64,000 nucleotides of DNA. Source: Thozetella sp. PMI_491 (lineage: Eukaryota; Ascomycota; Sordariomycetes; Chaetosphaeriales; Chaetosphaeriaceae). A program made the position numbers and the translations under genes. The notes beneath the pieces were generated by a model. It saw nothing but the letters and a program-made list of their open reading frames with translations. It was not told the DNA's origin and ran no database searches. This document shows, in pieces, positions 1-10,607 of the stretch; within the stretch, counting starts at the first letter, position 1; each line of letters starts with the position of its first letter. The stretch is from assembly GCA_021432635.1 (NCBI GenBank), contig MU270018.1:751579-815578 (forward strand), read 5' to 3'.

Positions 1-3000
1 TGGGGTGCAGGGTTCACAGCCGAAAGTTTGTATGGAGTACGTACTGTACAGCCCCGCGGGTAGCAAAGTAAGCTCGGTGTCCGGTGAGGATGGCATTGCT
101 AGTAGGCGAGTAAACGAGTGGGACGAGTCGTACGGGTTCGAACATGTTAGCGCTGCTTATTCTCGGTGGCAAGTTTCGCCTTACCTAACCTACCCCGGTC
201 TTGGTGAACTGGGCTGCTAGTTGATTCCCGCCGCCCTAGTGCTGCCTGCACCCCGGCCAGACCCTTCTCCCTCTGGTGGGTGGTGTAGCGAAGTTTGCAT
301 GACCCCCGCACGGCAACGCATGGATGCCAATCGGAACGGCCAGTGGTGTCGAGATGCTCTCACAGCCTACGTATAGCGTGTACACCGGAATCCCGAGGCG
401 AAGCCAACCGACCGCAAATCGAGCGATGGCCACGGCGTAAGAGGATCGGAGAAGGCCAACAGCATTGTCCGGCGGCGGTAAACAGGCCGGGTGGCATTGA
501 TGCTGCTCGTGACGATCCTGGGCAGCGACAGTTGGGTTGGCTATGACCAAACGAGGGTGATGATATCACGCGAGCCTCGATCCTTCGCGGTGCTGGTTGG
601 GAACCACCAACTCGTGGGCAACGCGGAAGAGAATGGCTGTTGGCTGTTGTTCGCAGGCTGGTTATCGCCATTCGGAACTACCAACAACGCTCTCGTGATT
701 GATCTACAGCAACGAAGTGTGCAGGAAGGCAGCGGCGTAGGAGGTGGGGTGGTGACAGGGCAGTGAAGGCTTGAACAAAGGGTAACCTGTCTTCTTCTCG
801 ATGCCCTGCTGACTGGTGGTGATGACGACAAATCACCCCTAAACCCCTGCCTTTCTCTATTCCTTCTTTCGACCAACCGGGTAGCCTGTTGGTGATCTCT
901 TCGCGCCGCTGATACCTTCCTTTGTGATGTCAAGGCCAGATCCCACGCGCTCGTTGGGCGAGAGTAAACTGCTTCATGGCTTCTTCAGCTTATTTTTTGG
1001 TGCATGCGACGTCCTTATCCCAAGCCCCAGGCAGTCATCCAAGCTGAGGTGCAGGTCCCCTCTTCACAGTAGGCATTCTCGTGACAAATCCGTGTCGGTT
1101 GCTACACTACCTACTCTGGAGTGGCATTATGCCACATCTGGACTGCAAGAGTGGTAAGCCGGGTCAGCTCCGCTCTCTCGCAATATGAGACGAGAAGGAA
1201 TGTCCCGCCCTCCACCGCTTGGCATTACCGCTCCCAGCCACCTGGCACGTAGAACAATGCAAAAAGCCGGCGCGGGACAGATTCGGGGCGCAAAGCTGGC
1301 ATTATCTCTCGATTAGGCGATCTAAGCGGCGTCGTGCTCCCAACTGCGACGCCAATCATCAACGGTCCCGACATGGGCATGACTTAGGGGTTTAGCTGCC
1401 TCGCCCCAGCCAACCATGGAATGGGGGCGTTCGAAGGAACCAGCGCGAAACTGCCATACTAATTCTAACTGCCTACGTATACGTAGGTAGGTAGGCAGCG
1501 CAACTCGCGCCAGCCACGGCGCATAGACCCTAACCCTAGGCACCCAGGAAAGTTACCTTTTCTTGCTCCATTCCGTGCTTCAAGCAGTGCTTTTCGGCTC
1601 CTTCGACGGGGGGTTGAAACTGCTGGCAGAGGCTGGCGGGCTCAGTAAGGTTCCCCAGTAAGGTTCCCCAGTAAGGTTCCCCAGTAAGGTTTCCCGGCAA
1701 AGCTTGGTCAGTCAGCATACCGTGGCCATAAAGGCCACCGATACCCCAGGGAAGGAACCCGTGCGGCAGTCGTCGGTGGTGGCTATACCAGCGCCAAGTA
1801 TGGAGCCGCCGTTTGGCAAAGAACGGCCAGCCAAGCGCTGGTCGTTTCCCCACGCGGGCAGCAAGGACGCCCCGGCCGACGTCATTGGGAGCATTGGGTG
1901 CGAAGAAGGATTCCACGGAGACCTTTCGAACGAGTCAGCGGGGTGGGCGGCCTGGGGGCCTGGCGGGGACAGAGCTTTGCCCCTCTCTATTCCCCTTCTG
2001 ATAGCGGTTGGGCGGGAAAGACCCGAGGCTGTGGCCATCGTCTGTTCGCATTCCCGCCCTCCACGTATCGGCCGTATAATTCGGCGCTCGCTGTGGTGCA
2101 TGTTGGTATCATGGGAGGGCATCCAGGGATCTCGATCCCGAACGGGGACTTTGCAAAGTACCTAACTGGTCCTCGTCCCATCCTCGCCTAGGGAACGCGA
2201 TCTCCAGTCCAAGGATCGGGACTAGAACCAAGACGTGATAGGATCGCCAGATGCACGTCGGCGCTGTACTGCAAGAGAAACTGTGTTGCACAAGAGAATT
2301 GTCGCAGCCTAGCGTGCCCAGTTCGGCGATCCAGAGCAATTTGCACACTGCTTTGTCTCTCCCTTCGGGCGGCGCGGGAAGCGGGATTTCGAGCCCTCTC
2401 TGGAACCCCGTCGCCCGCATTGTCCTCGCCGCACTATCCGGAGCATTGGGGGGGGGGGGAGGCGTTCCCTCCCTTGCATCCTATTATTTTCTGCCCCCAG
2501 AGAGGACCAGGTGTGGGAAGAAGGGCAGTGACTGCCAGCAGGACGGATCTACGATTGCCAGGCACACTCGGAGAAAGAGGCGTCAAAGGCTAAGACAGAT
2601 AGATAGCAGAGGCGCGCAGATGAGAGAGAGAGAGATAGCTTGGGTTGCATGCACGCGCTCGCCTCGGGCCAGGAAAGGCTTCAGCTCGCTGGACCAAGCC
2701 AAGCCGATCGTGGGTGCGGCATGGTGGTTGCCGCGCTGACAGATAGAAAGAGCCATCCGTAAGACTGAGCTCGGCTTTTTGGTTTGTGGTGGAGGGGCGA
2801 TGCCAAACATAACTGACTGGTTCAATCTCGACCGTGCATGGGCTGCGCAGCACTGGGCGGGAGGCCGTGGGAAGGAGATCGCCTGTATGCATGTCACCCA
2901 CCCTGCACACCCTTGCACACCCTACCACACCCCTGCAAGGCCGGTCCAACGACTCAGGTGGCGCGCAAAATAGCATCGAACGGCAGTGGGCCAATGGCGG

Positions 3001-4048
3001 CCAAAAATAAAGAATCCCGGAAGGCGATCGGGGCCAGGGTCTTCCCGCTGGCCCTGGCTTGGCCAGCCCTTTTGCGCTGGGTGGCCTCTTCGGCTTGGGG
3101 AACCTGGACTGGCGGCGGGAAGGGGAGGGAAAGAAGAGACTTTAGGCTTGCCAGGCCATTGAGCCCACCAGCGCACCGGAGAGCGAAAAGGGCTTGAGAG
3201 AGGATTGTCCGTGCAAGGAAGCACCCGCAGCGAAAGTACCTGCCCAAAGGTAGCCCACCCGTTGTACCGGCTCTATCCTGACAAGCCTGGCGCATCCATT
3301 TGACATCATGCACCGCCGGTCGGTACTTGCCTTACTGTGCGACGCTGCGCAGCTGTGCCAATCGTCGTGCCTTCTCTCCCTCTCTATGGCTGGCTGCTGG
3401 CTGGCCGGCCCATTCCCTCCCTCCCCAGTCCCCAATCCCTCTCCCCCCCAATGTGCAAACCGAGTGTATGCGCAAGGCACACTCCATCTGCTGGCCATGG
3501 CGGCTTGTACTCCGTACCTACGTACTCCAGTCTATACATACTCTGCCACTTACTCCGGACCCAAACGAGGCTGCCGCCTTCGTTTAAAGTCTCCCTATCC
3601 CCACGCCATGCGCGCGTGCCCTACCGCACCCGAGACCCAGACCCTCATCTCACATACACCTTATGTCTCTCCGCCTTCCTCCTGCGTGGGTCATTTCGGC
3701 GACGTGCTTCATATCCCCTTTCTCTGTCTCTCGCCCCCGCCCCAGGCCGCCGCCTCATAACCCCAGCTTGCCCTGCTCTCGAGTGCCAACAACCCGAGAG
3801 CGGCCTGCAGTGACGACCATCTGCCGCCCGGCCTGAATTTGTTGGCCCCCCCCTGGACCCCCAAACATATATACCCCGTCAAGTTGGTTCCGCCTGCCGC
3901 TGGATCGTTGGGAGTGGCTTGCCTGTTTCGCCTCTTCATATATGCTATGTAGCACCCCTCTCCCCACCAGCCTGTCTCGTTCCCGCACTCCCTCTACCCA
4001 TCGGTGCTCACCCGCTCCTCAACCATCCGGGCTTCCCATACCGTCAGC
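1..4048. other. Intergenic DNA, no supported gene
   Basis: About 4 kb without a coherent coding signal. The ORFs here are short, overlap in many frames on both strands and show no recognisable domain. Seen: a four-copy 13-bp tandem repeat at 1643-1694, two CCCTAA units near 1528-1539, a TACGTA/TAGGTA palindromic cluster near 1473-1497, and strongly pyrimidine-rich DNA from about 3360 to 4048. A TATATA box near 3867 lies about 180 bp before the first gene. The last part probably serves as promoter and 5' leader of that gene (inferred). Confidence 0.6.
1643..1694. repeat. 13-bp tandem repeat, four copies
   Basis: The unit CAGTAAGGTTCCC recurs four times at exactly 13-bp spacing (1643, 1656, 1669, 1682). 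The last copy carries an extra T. It lies in non-coding DNA and looks like a small minisatellite. No function is suggested by the context. Confidence 0.85.
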
Positions 4049-6472
4049 ATGTTTCCCCGGTCCGGCCTGAGCATCCGGCGGCTCATCTCGCAGCGGAAGG
4101 ACCGGAGCTATGAGGAGGACCAAGACTTCCCGCCCTTCCCCCCTTCATCTGCCTTCGAGCACGAGGATCTGGCTCACGCCAGGGCTCTTGCCACCAAGCA
4201 GCAAAGGACGCGCTCCTGGGTGCCCTCGCGGCAGACAAAGAAGACTCCCAAGCCCATCATCATCGTCCGCCACTCCGAAGACATAGACAGGATAAAGCGC
4301 GGCCTACCGCCCCTCGACCCCCGTGACCACTCGTCCGCCAGCTCTTTGTACAGCTGTGATTACGATGAGTTCGACCTGACCCGGCCCAGGCCCTCTCCCA
4401 AGAGACCTGGCAGCAGTGGTTCGACTAGGAGCCCGGCCAGAAGCCCTGGTCTTTGTCCCCCGACGCCGCCGCCCTCAAAGGACCGTCAGGGCTCCAGGCC
4501 AAGATCTTCGCCCGGGGTGTCTGAAGATAGCAGGCGCGCACGCTCCTCTTCCTTCCCCGTCCGCCACAACCCAAGAGAACAGATGATCACACCGCCCAGT
4601 TCTGCAAACAGTTCATTCGACTTTGAGAGGCTCCTGCTCCCGGACCCGGAGTACGCCTCGGCGAGCAAGCACTGGCCTATGCCACCACCACCATCTCTTC
4701 CCACACCACCGCCCGACGCGGCTTCCGAGACGCCGGGATACTCGGAAAACCTGGCGCGGTTCTCCCGTGAAACGGAGGAGGCCTTCAACCTCGAGAGCCC
4801 TGTGCTCGGTCCGCTATCTACCCGTCGGATGCTACCTGCTAAGGACGTTCCTCAGGCTGCACTAAGAAACTCAGCAGCTCCCCTTTCCCGCAGCAAGTCC
4901 CGAAAAGGTAGCATATCCTCGCCGAAGACGCCAACGAGAACACCCTCTAGGTCGTCCTCCGTCAAGAAGGCGCGGAGGAAGACCAAGAAGCCTCGGATGA
5001 GGCCGCAGCCCATTATCCAGAAGCTTAACGCGTCTCGGTGGACCCTACCTGAGAACGCCAGGGATCTATTTACCGTACGCATCTTTCAACGCATCGAAGT
5101 TGATGAGATGCTCCCCGAGAGCAGGCTCGAGGAGATTAGAGGCAATGTCAAATCCCAGCCCGCGCTGGCCCCGCCACAGAGGCACTCTGGTGCCACGAGC
5201 AGCTCTGAGACAGACACTTCCTGCGATACCCCTGTTGAGCCCTTCCATCTCGAAGGACTGCCGTCGAGGATAGGGGCAGCAGGCGTTCCGCTCAACATTC
5301 CTTCTCCCGTCGAAGAAGTCCCGACGCCGAGGTGCTTCGAGTTTGATCATGCTATCGACACGGCCCTTGAGACTCACGATTCCCTAGCTGCCAAGGACGA
5401 GAGCGAGGTCGAGATCACAGGTCGACCCGCTCCACTCGAGGTGCCCGCTGTAAAGACAGCCTCTCCAATGAGTTACAAAAACCTCACCTTCCCCTCCCCG
5501 CCAGCTAAGAACCCGGCACGATATGCTCAACGCAAAGCGCAGCCGCCGGCTGAAAAGCAGCTGCCCACTATCCCTGAGGTGATAGTCACGAGCCCCGAGA
5601 GGCCATCCTCCGTTCAAACGTTGCCTGCCCCCTCAAATGACTTCATCTACCTACCTGGCACGTCCTTCACCATGATCTGCCCCACCAACAGGCAGGGCCC
5701 GATTCGGCTGACCAGGGCCGACCTTTCAATCGAGGCTCTCACAGCCGCCATCGACGAGAGCCTCGACTGGACCGCCTTCCACATGGCCATCCTCGGCGGC
5801 GCTGGGGACTTCTTCGGAGAGTCAACCGACTACAGCCGCCCTTCGGATGACGACGTCACCGAGGTCGAGGACCTCGTCGACTGGTTTGAAGGCTTCGAGT
5901 TCGATTCTCCTGGCAAACTGATCGACGCCGAGGAGGCAGCCGTCATGGCCATGTCTACGCCGTCTAGTATGCCTAGCATGCGCTACTCGGCCACGAGCTT
6001 CAACAGCAGCCCGGGCACCGTCGGATCCGGGCGCACTCCACCCCTTACCGCGCCGAGAAAGAGAGCCTTCATGCTCCCGGAGCTGCCTATTCCCGTGGGA
6101 TCAGAGCACCCGTCTGGGTTCTGGAATGCAGCTCAGGACGCGCGCGTTGACAGATTTTATGCCGATCAGACTGCTGGTGTCAAACGATGGCCCGGCGAGG
6201 GACACCCAAAGCGGCCGAGAAATGTCGAGACGGGAAGCCTCTTAACCACCGAGAGCGCCGGCAATGGTGACGAAGACAGGCGTCGGCCGAGCGCCGACAG
6301 CAACACGAGCATGCCTCAGAGCCCAATGCTGGAGCTGGTGGTGAGCAGGGACGTTGACGGAAATGAATATGTTGTACCAATGGGTTTCAACCTGGGCCAC
6401 GACTTAGGCGACTACCTGCGCTGGGAGAATGACGTGGTCTTTTGTGGGGGGTATATAAACGATGAGTACTAA
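4049..6472 (+). CDS. Large disordered fungal protein of unknown function
   Basis: Single-exon gene of 807 residues ending in TAA at 6470-6472. The frame is open back to 4004, but that codon is GTG. The first in-frame ATG is 4049 in a good context (GTCAGCATG), so I start there. The N-terminal two thirds are rich in Ser, Pro and Arg with several RS and PTPP-like runs, as in disordered phosphoproteins. A basic patch with the run KKARRKTKKPRMRP lies around residues 303-316. More ordered acidic sequence follows near residues 560-620, including SLDWTAFHMAILGGAGDFF. The last 40 residues, which contain NEYVVPMGFNLGHDLGDYLRW, also look structured. I recognise no named domain. Such proteins are common in Pezizomycotina, and the long intact frame and regular codon use argue that it is real. 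Confidence 0.8.
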   Translation: MFPRSGLSIRRLISQRKDRSYEEDQDFPPFPPSSAFEHEDLAHARALATKQQRTRSWVPSRQTKKTPKPIIIVRHSEDIDRIKRGLPPLDPRDHSSASSLYSCDYDEFDLTRPRPSPKRPGSSGSTRSPARSPGLCPPTPPPSKDRQGSRPRSSPGVSEDSRRARSSSFPVRHNPREQMITPPSSANSSFDFERLLLPDPEYASASKHWPMPPPPSLPTPPPDAASETPGYSENLARFSRETEEAFNLESPVLGPLSTRRMLPAKDVPQAALRNSAAPLSRSKSRKGSISSPKTPTRTPSRSSSVKKARRKTKKPRMRPQPIIQKLNASRWTLPENARDLFTVRIFQRIEVDEMLPESRLEEIRGNVKSQPALAPPQRHSGATSSSETDTSCDTPVEPFHLEGLPSRIGAAGVPLNIPSPVEEVPTPRCFEFDHAIDTALETHDSLAAKDESEVEITGRPAPLEVPAVKTASPMSYKNLTFPSPPAKNPARYAQRKAQPPAEKQLPTIPEVIVTSPERPSSVQTLPAPSNDFIYLPGTSFTMICPTNRQGPIRLTRADLSIEALTAAIDESLDWTAFHMAILGGAGDFFGESTDYSRPSDDDVTEVEDLVDWFEGFEFDSPGKLIDAEEAAVMAMSTPSSMPSMRYSATSFNSSPGTVGSGRTPPLTAPRKRAFMLPELPIPVGSEHPSGFWNAAQDARVDRFYADQTAGVKRWPGEGHPKRPRNVETGSLLTTESAGNGDEDRRRPSADSNTSMPQSPMLELVVSRDVDGNEYVVPMGFNLGHDLGDYLRWENDVVFCGGYINDEY

Positions 6473-7925
6473 GCTCAATAGAGCTACTCGAGATGCAAAT
6501 TACGATCTTTTTAACGATATCCGACTGTTACTGAAAGGGGAGCTACAGGATCATTGAATTGGAGCATCGGCGCTACATGGGCTTAGGGACGCAAAACAAG
6601 GAGTTTACTTTCACTTATAGCTAAGGAGTATACTGGATTGGTTCTCGGGAGATATCCGGAGCGGACAAAGGACTTGTCCCTTTTGTTTAGGACTAGGAAA
6701 CTGGCATGTCATTTACACTCTTTTACTCGATATCTAGACAAGGAGCTCGTCTTAATCCGAACACTGCCTGAAGCAGATACCAACGCAACAATCCGCCATG
6801 CCATGAGCCAAGGCTCGGCTCAGTGTGTTTCCCAGGTCCACCAAGCCTTTCTCGAGCAAAAGAGTAAACAAAAGGTCCACGCCACATAATCCCTTGACAA
6901 CCTCCCACCCACCGTTGTGCCCCCCTAATGACAGTGTTGTATTGGATACGCCAACCGCATCAGGTGCAGTACGGCCCCATGCGAAATAAGGAGGCGAATG
7001 ATATTCAGCCGGCCCCATGGGCTGGCCGCTGTTGGGGGCAGGCAGGCGGGTGCACTTTGGTGCAACACTCAGCCCCCGAGGCGGAACTCCCTTCTCCAGC
7101 AGCTCGCTGTTACACTACTGAGCCGAGTTTGTTTAGAATACGAAGGGCAAGATGCGACCGGGACCGCTGCCATCCGATGCAGACGGCGAATGTGTCCACA
7201 TACGGAGGGCTTGATAGCACAATCCTCCGAGTGGGGAGGGATGCGCACTCGTCCCTCGTACCTCCCGCCTCGCTGGGCTGCATACCATCCGAAGAAACGG
7301 TGGTTTGCTTGTACCCACCCTCGCGCAGACCCAGTCTACGTACGTACGCACATCTCTAGTGGCGGCAGGTCGCTTAGCGCAAGGTAGACCAAGATGTGAA
7401 ACAGTACTGTGATGTGGGGTTGCAGACTGGCGATATGCAAGCCTCTATCTACTAATTACAATTAGACCTTTGTGGCCCTATTGCGCCTGCAGGGCGCAGA
7501 GTGGCGACGTGCTGTATGCAGTATGATGGATCCTTCCAAAGCTCATTGTCTGCCGCGTAGGAATAGGCGAAAAGGCCGCCATCCTCTCTCAACCCCCTCC
7601 AGTCTCCCGTCCCGCAAAGGGAGCTGCCTGGGGGTTCCCGTCCGGTGTGCGGCCATGCTGCTGTGAGGCGCAAGGGCCTCACTGACCGTCCTGCTGCCCT
7701 GCGCATCCACCACCCCGCGGGAGGTCTGTGCAAGAGAGCGCACTCTCCCAGGTGGCCAGAACGGGATCAGAACGGGATCAGAACGGGATCAGAACGGCGA
7801 AATATCCCCGAATGCGAGAGTGTACCACCTGCGTTAGGAGGGAGGCTGGTAGATGCCTACGTGTGTCCTCGCCCGATGTCCTCCTTGGGATGGCTCGGGG
7901 ATCACAGCGTCTGCCTAGCCTGAAC
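6473..7925. other. Intergenic region between convergent genes
   Basis: Between the 3' ends of the disordered-protein gene (+) and the membrane-protein gene (-). No coding domain is seen on either strand. It presumably contains both 3' UTRs. The only structured element is the 11-bp tandem repeat at 7758-7797. Confidence 0.6.
7758..7797. repeat. 11-bp tandem repeat, about 3.6 copies
   Basis: The unit AGAACGGGATC is repeated perfectly three times (7758, 7769, 7780) and then partly (AGAACGGC). It lies just beyond the 3' end of the minus-strand membrane-protein gene, possibly in its 3' UTR. Confidence 0.85.
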
Positions 7926-9056
7926 TCATCCCACCCTCTTCCTCCCCAGGGCGCGCGTGGTGACATTGCTTTGGGTCAGCCCATAGTTCGCGTAGATGCA
8001 CTGACAGCTCTCGTCACCTGCAGCAGCCGGCTCGATGTGAAAGTCCCCCACTGGCTGACCCGCGCCGTCCCTGCAGTCGGGCACCCCCGGTCCGGGCTCC
8101 TGTACCTGCTTGAGCTCGACGCGGTAGGGCCACGGCGCAAACGACGTACTAGCGTTTCGCGGCTCAGGCAGCGACGTGATGTTCGCCGGGTAGGTGGCGC
8201 GCTCATGGGTCCACAGGGTTGCCGTGACGAGGGTGCTGTTGAACCAGCACGACACCGCCCCCGCGCTGCCGGGCAGCGGCGTCGACGGCACGACTGCCTT
8301 GGCTGTGGTGAAGTTGAAGGAAAAGCGCTCCGTACCCTGGTTCTGGTCCACCAACTCGAGGCTGACGTTGGTGAAGGACGGCGCGAATGGGTTGTCCGAG
8401 GAGGCTATAACATAGCTGTACGGCGTCACGGGTTGGATGATCCACTGGAAGGTGGCCGCAGAAGTGTTGGGCGTGGCGGGGTTGTAGGTAGCGAATGGAT
8501 AGCACCGAAAGGTCGCCGAGTTCCTGGTGCAGGCCGTGGAGACAGTGGTCAGCGCGGTGATGAAGGACCACGAGCCCGCCGGGAAGGCGTTCGTGGGCAG
8601 GGCTGGTGGGGGGTCGTAGGAGTCGCTTGAGAGCCGCTGTTAGCCCCTTACGTTCGGTTTCCTACGTACGCACACGAGCAGATCATATGAGCAGGGCACG
8701 TACCTCTTACGCAGGCCAATTGTCAGGCCCACGGCCAGGCCCACGATGATGGCCACGAGGAAGAAGGTCATGAGGAAGAGTCGGTACCAACCGCCTCGCC
8801 GAGCGATCTCGGCGTGGTTCCACATTCCCTGCCTGGGCTCTGGTCCTGGCGTCCGGTCCGGCACGGAGGCGCCGCCCTCGTTCTGCGCGCCTGAAGGTGG
8901 CCCGTACATGGTGAAGCTCGTAGCCCCCGTGCTGGTCAGTGGCCGCCTCGGCGATCGAGGTGGCAGCGTCGGCGCATCCACGGCATCATCCTCCATGATC
9001 ATCGGCATGGGCCGGGGCAGACTAAGCCTCACCGAGCGTCGACTCCCGGGCGCCAT
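7926..9056 (-). CDS. Type II single-pass membrane glycoprotein, unknown function
   Basis: Two exons: 9056-8704 and 8625-7926, about 350 residues. The intron (8703-8626, 78 nt) has a GTACGT donor, a GCTAAC branch site and a CAAG acceptor; it restores the frame as K-S-D-S-Y-D. I start at ATG 9056 because the frame-open codons upstream are not ATG. A basic, Pro/Ser-rich cytosolic N-terminus of about 90 residues precedes one hydrophobic helix (about 92-115, core LMTFFLVAIIVGLAVGLTIGL) ending in RKR. That arrangement predicts a cytosolic N-terminus with the C-terminus in the lumen or outside. The C-terminal domain has many N-glycosylation sequons (NTS, NVS, NFT, NST, NIT, NAS) and several cysteines. 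No enzyme motif is recognised. It resembles anonymous fungal type II membrane proteins. The exact C-terminus, ending at 7926, is less certain. Confidence 0.75.
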
Positions 9057-10607
9057 TGTGTGCGTGTACGTGCGCCCGGGAGGGGTAGACGAGGACAAGT
9101 ATAGAGTCGGAAAGGCGGCGGGTGCCGGTCATGTGCGTAAATACATATGCGAATGGATGTATATAGTTTATATACATAGACCGCGAGCAGAGAAGAGAGG
9201 CATGGCCTGCCTCGCGGGTAAGAGAGACGAGGTCTCGATAAGGTTGACAAGCGAGGAGGGTGAGGATACTCCGCGTAATACTACCGCATGGGAGCAAGGC
9301 GCACTATTGCGTCGACAAGTCCGCCGATCTCTTTGGCCGCCCCCTCGTGTTCGATCCCAGATCCCGCGCGACTAACGGAAGTTGCCAAGGGGTAAGGCGG
9401 TCAAGCAGAGACGGGACCCCTGGTTGCGCGGGAGAAATGCCGCGCGCTGTCAAGGTTGTGTGCTTGATGGCAACGGATGATAGGTTGAAGGGGCGCCTGA
9501 GCTATGGGGTGGGTGGGCTCGCTGGGCCTGCCACGCTGTCGGTGGTTGGGATATTGAGATCTACGGCAAGAGGGTGGGAGAGGAGTCGGGCTGAACGGGT
9601 ACGCCAAGCGTGTTGGCAGAACGCTGCAGCTATGAAGCTTGGGCGTGGGCTAGGACGCAGTCATATCGCACAGCATCCGAGAAGGAGCAAGAAAAGGCGT
9701 CGATCCCTCGAGCTCTTCACGGACGCGAATGTGCACAATCCAGGATGACGTGACGGCCCGGAGGGAAAGGAAGACGTGGGGGGACGCGGAAGGTTCGGGA
9801 GAGGAAAATGAGGATATTGGGAGATAAAAAAGATAAAAAATAAAATAGAAAAAGGAAACCTCGTTCCCATAATCCAATCACCAAAACATTGGCTGTTCCG
9901 AGGGTCCCTCGCTGCGGTGTCATCGCCGTCTCCTTTGGGCTGCAGCAACTCGATGACCTCCCCAAACGAGCCTGGCTTTTGCGGTGTGCAGGACGGCCGT
10001 CGCCATTGGCCAGATACGTGATGTTGACTCCTGTCGAGGGCGGGGGGAAAAAACCAGGGGCGAAGGTACGGCTGTGGCTTGCTTAGATTGCTTAGATGAG
10101 CACCGCGGGCCGGGTTTGGCAGCCACCCTCAGGCACTATCGATCTTGTGCAGGAGCAATCTTGGGGAGCTGCGGCGCTTGGAGATCAGAGCCTCTTCTCA
10201 TATTTGGTGCGGTGCTCAGTGGGAGCCAATCCGGTGAGACGCTGCCGTGTGTGCCTGGCTGGCTGCCTGCTTGCTTATCGACATGCACCTTCTATTAGCT
10301 ATTACCTACGCAAGGTATTTATATAATTATTATTTTTCTTCTTCTTAGCTCCAAAAAAGGTTATTTGTTTAAAACATGGTTTCACAAAGCCCACGTAAGT
10401 TAGAGAGCCTCAGTTCCCGAAAGTGCCTCGTCGACAGGGACGGGACCCAATCAATGAATCAGGCCAGCACTCGGGGCTGTTCGGAAAATGTCACTTGGGA
10501 TGGGGCCCGCGCCCGCGCCCCAGCAAAAGAAGGAGTTGTACAGAGGGATTTCTACATGCACTCTACTTTACTACACGGAGCGGAGCGGTTCGTCAATAGT
10601 GCTCCCC
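9057..10607. other. Intergenic region, no gene seen
   Basis: Separates two minus-strand genes. It should hold the promoter of the membrane-protein gene and the 3' UTR of the ABC transporter gene. An AT-rich patch with A/T runs lies at about 9820-9860, and another at 10310-10380 includes a TTCTTCTTCTTAG stretch. No supported coding region. Confidence 0.55.

Noticed and set aside
491-766. Cluster of overlapping ORFs of 80-130 codons at the left end
   Set aside because: All six frames are open in this GC-rich DNA, with no domain and no codon preference that singles out one frame.
4486-4788. Minus-strand ORF inside the 4049-6472 gene
   Set aside because: It is a shadow of the long plus-strand frame; its Gly/Ser-rich composition mirrors the opposite strand.
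7728-8630. Plus-strand ORF of 300 codons
   Set aside because: It is antisense to the membrane glycoprotein gene. The minus frame has sequons and a consistent intron, while the plus frame is Arg/Gly-rich nonsense.
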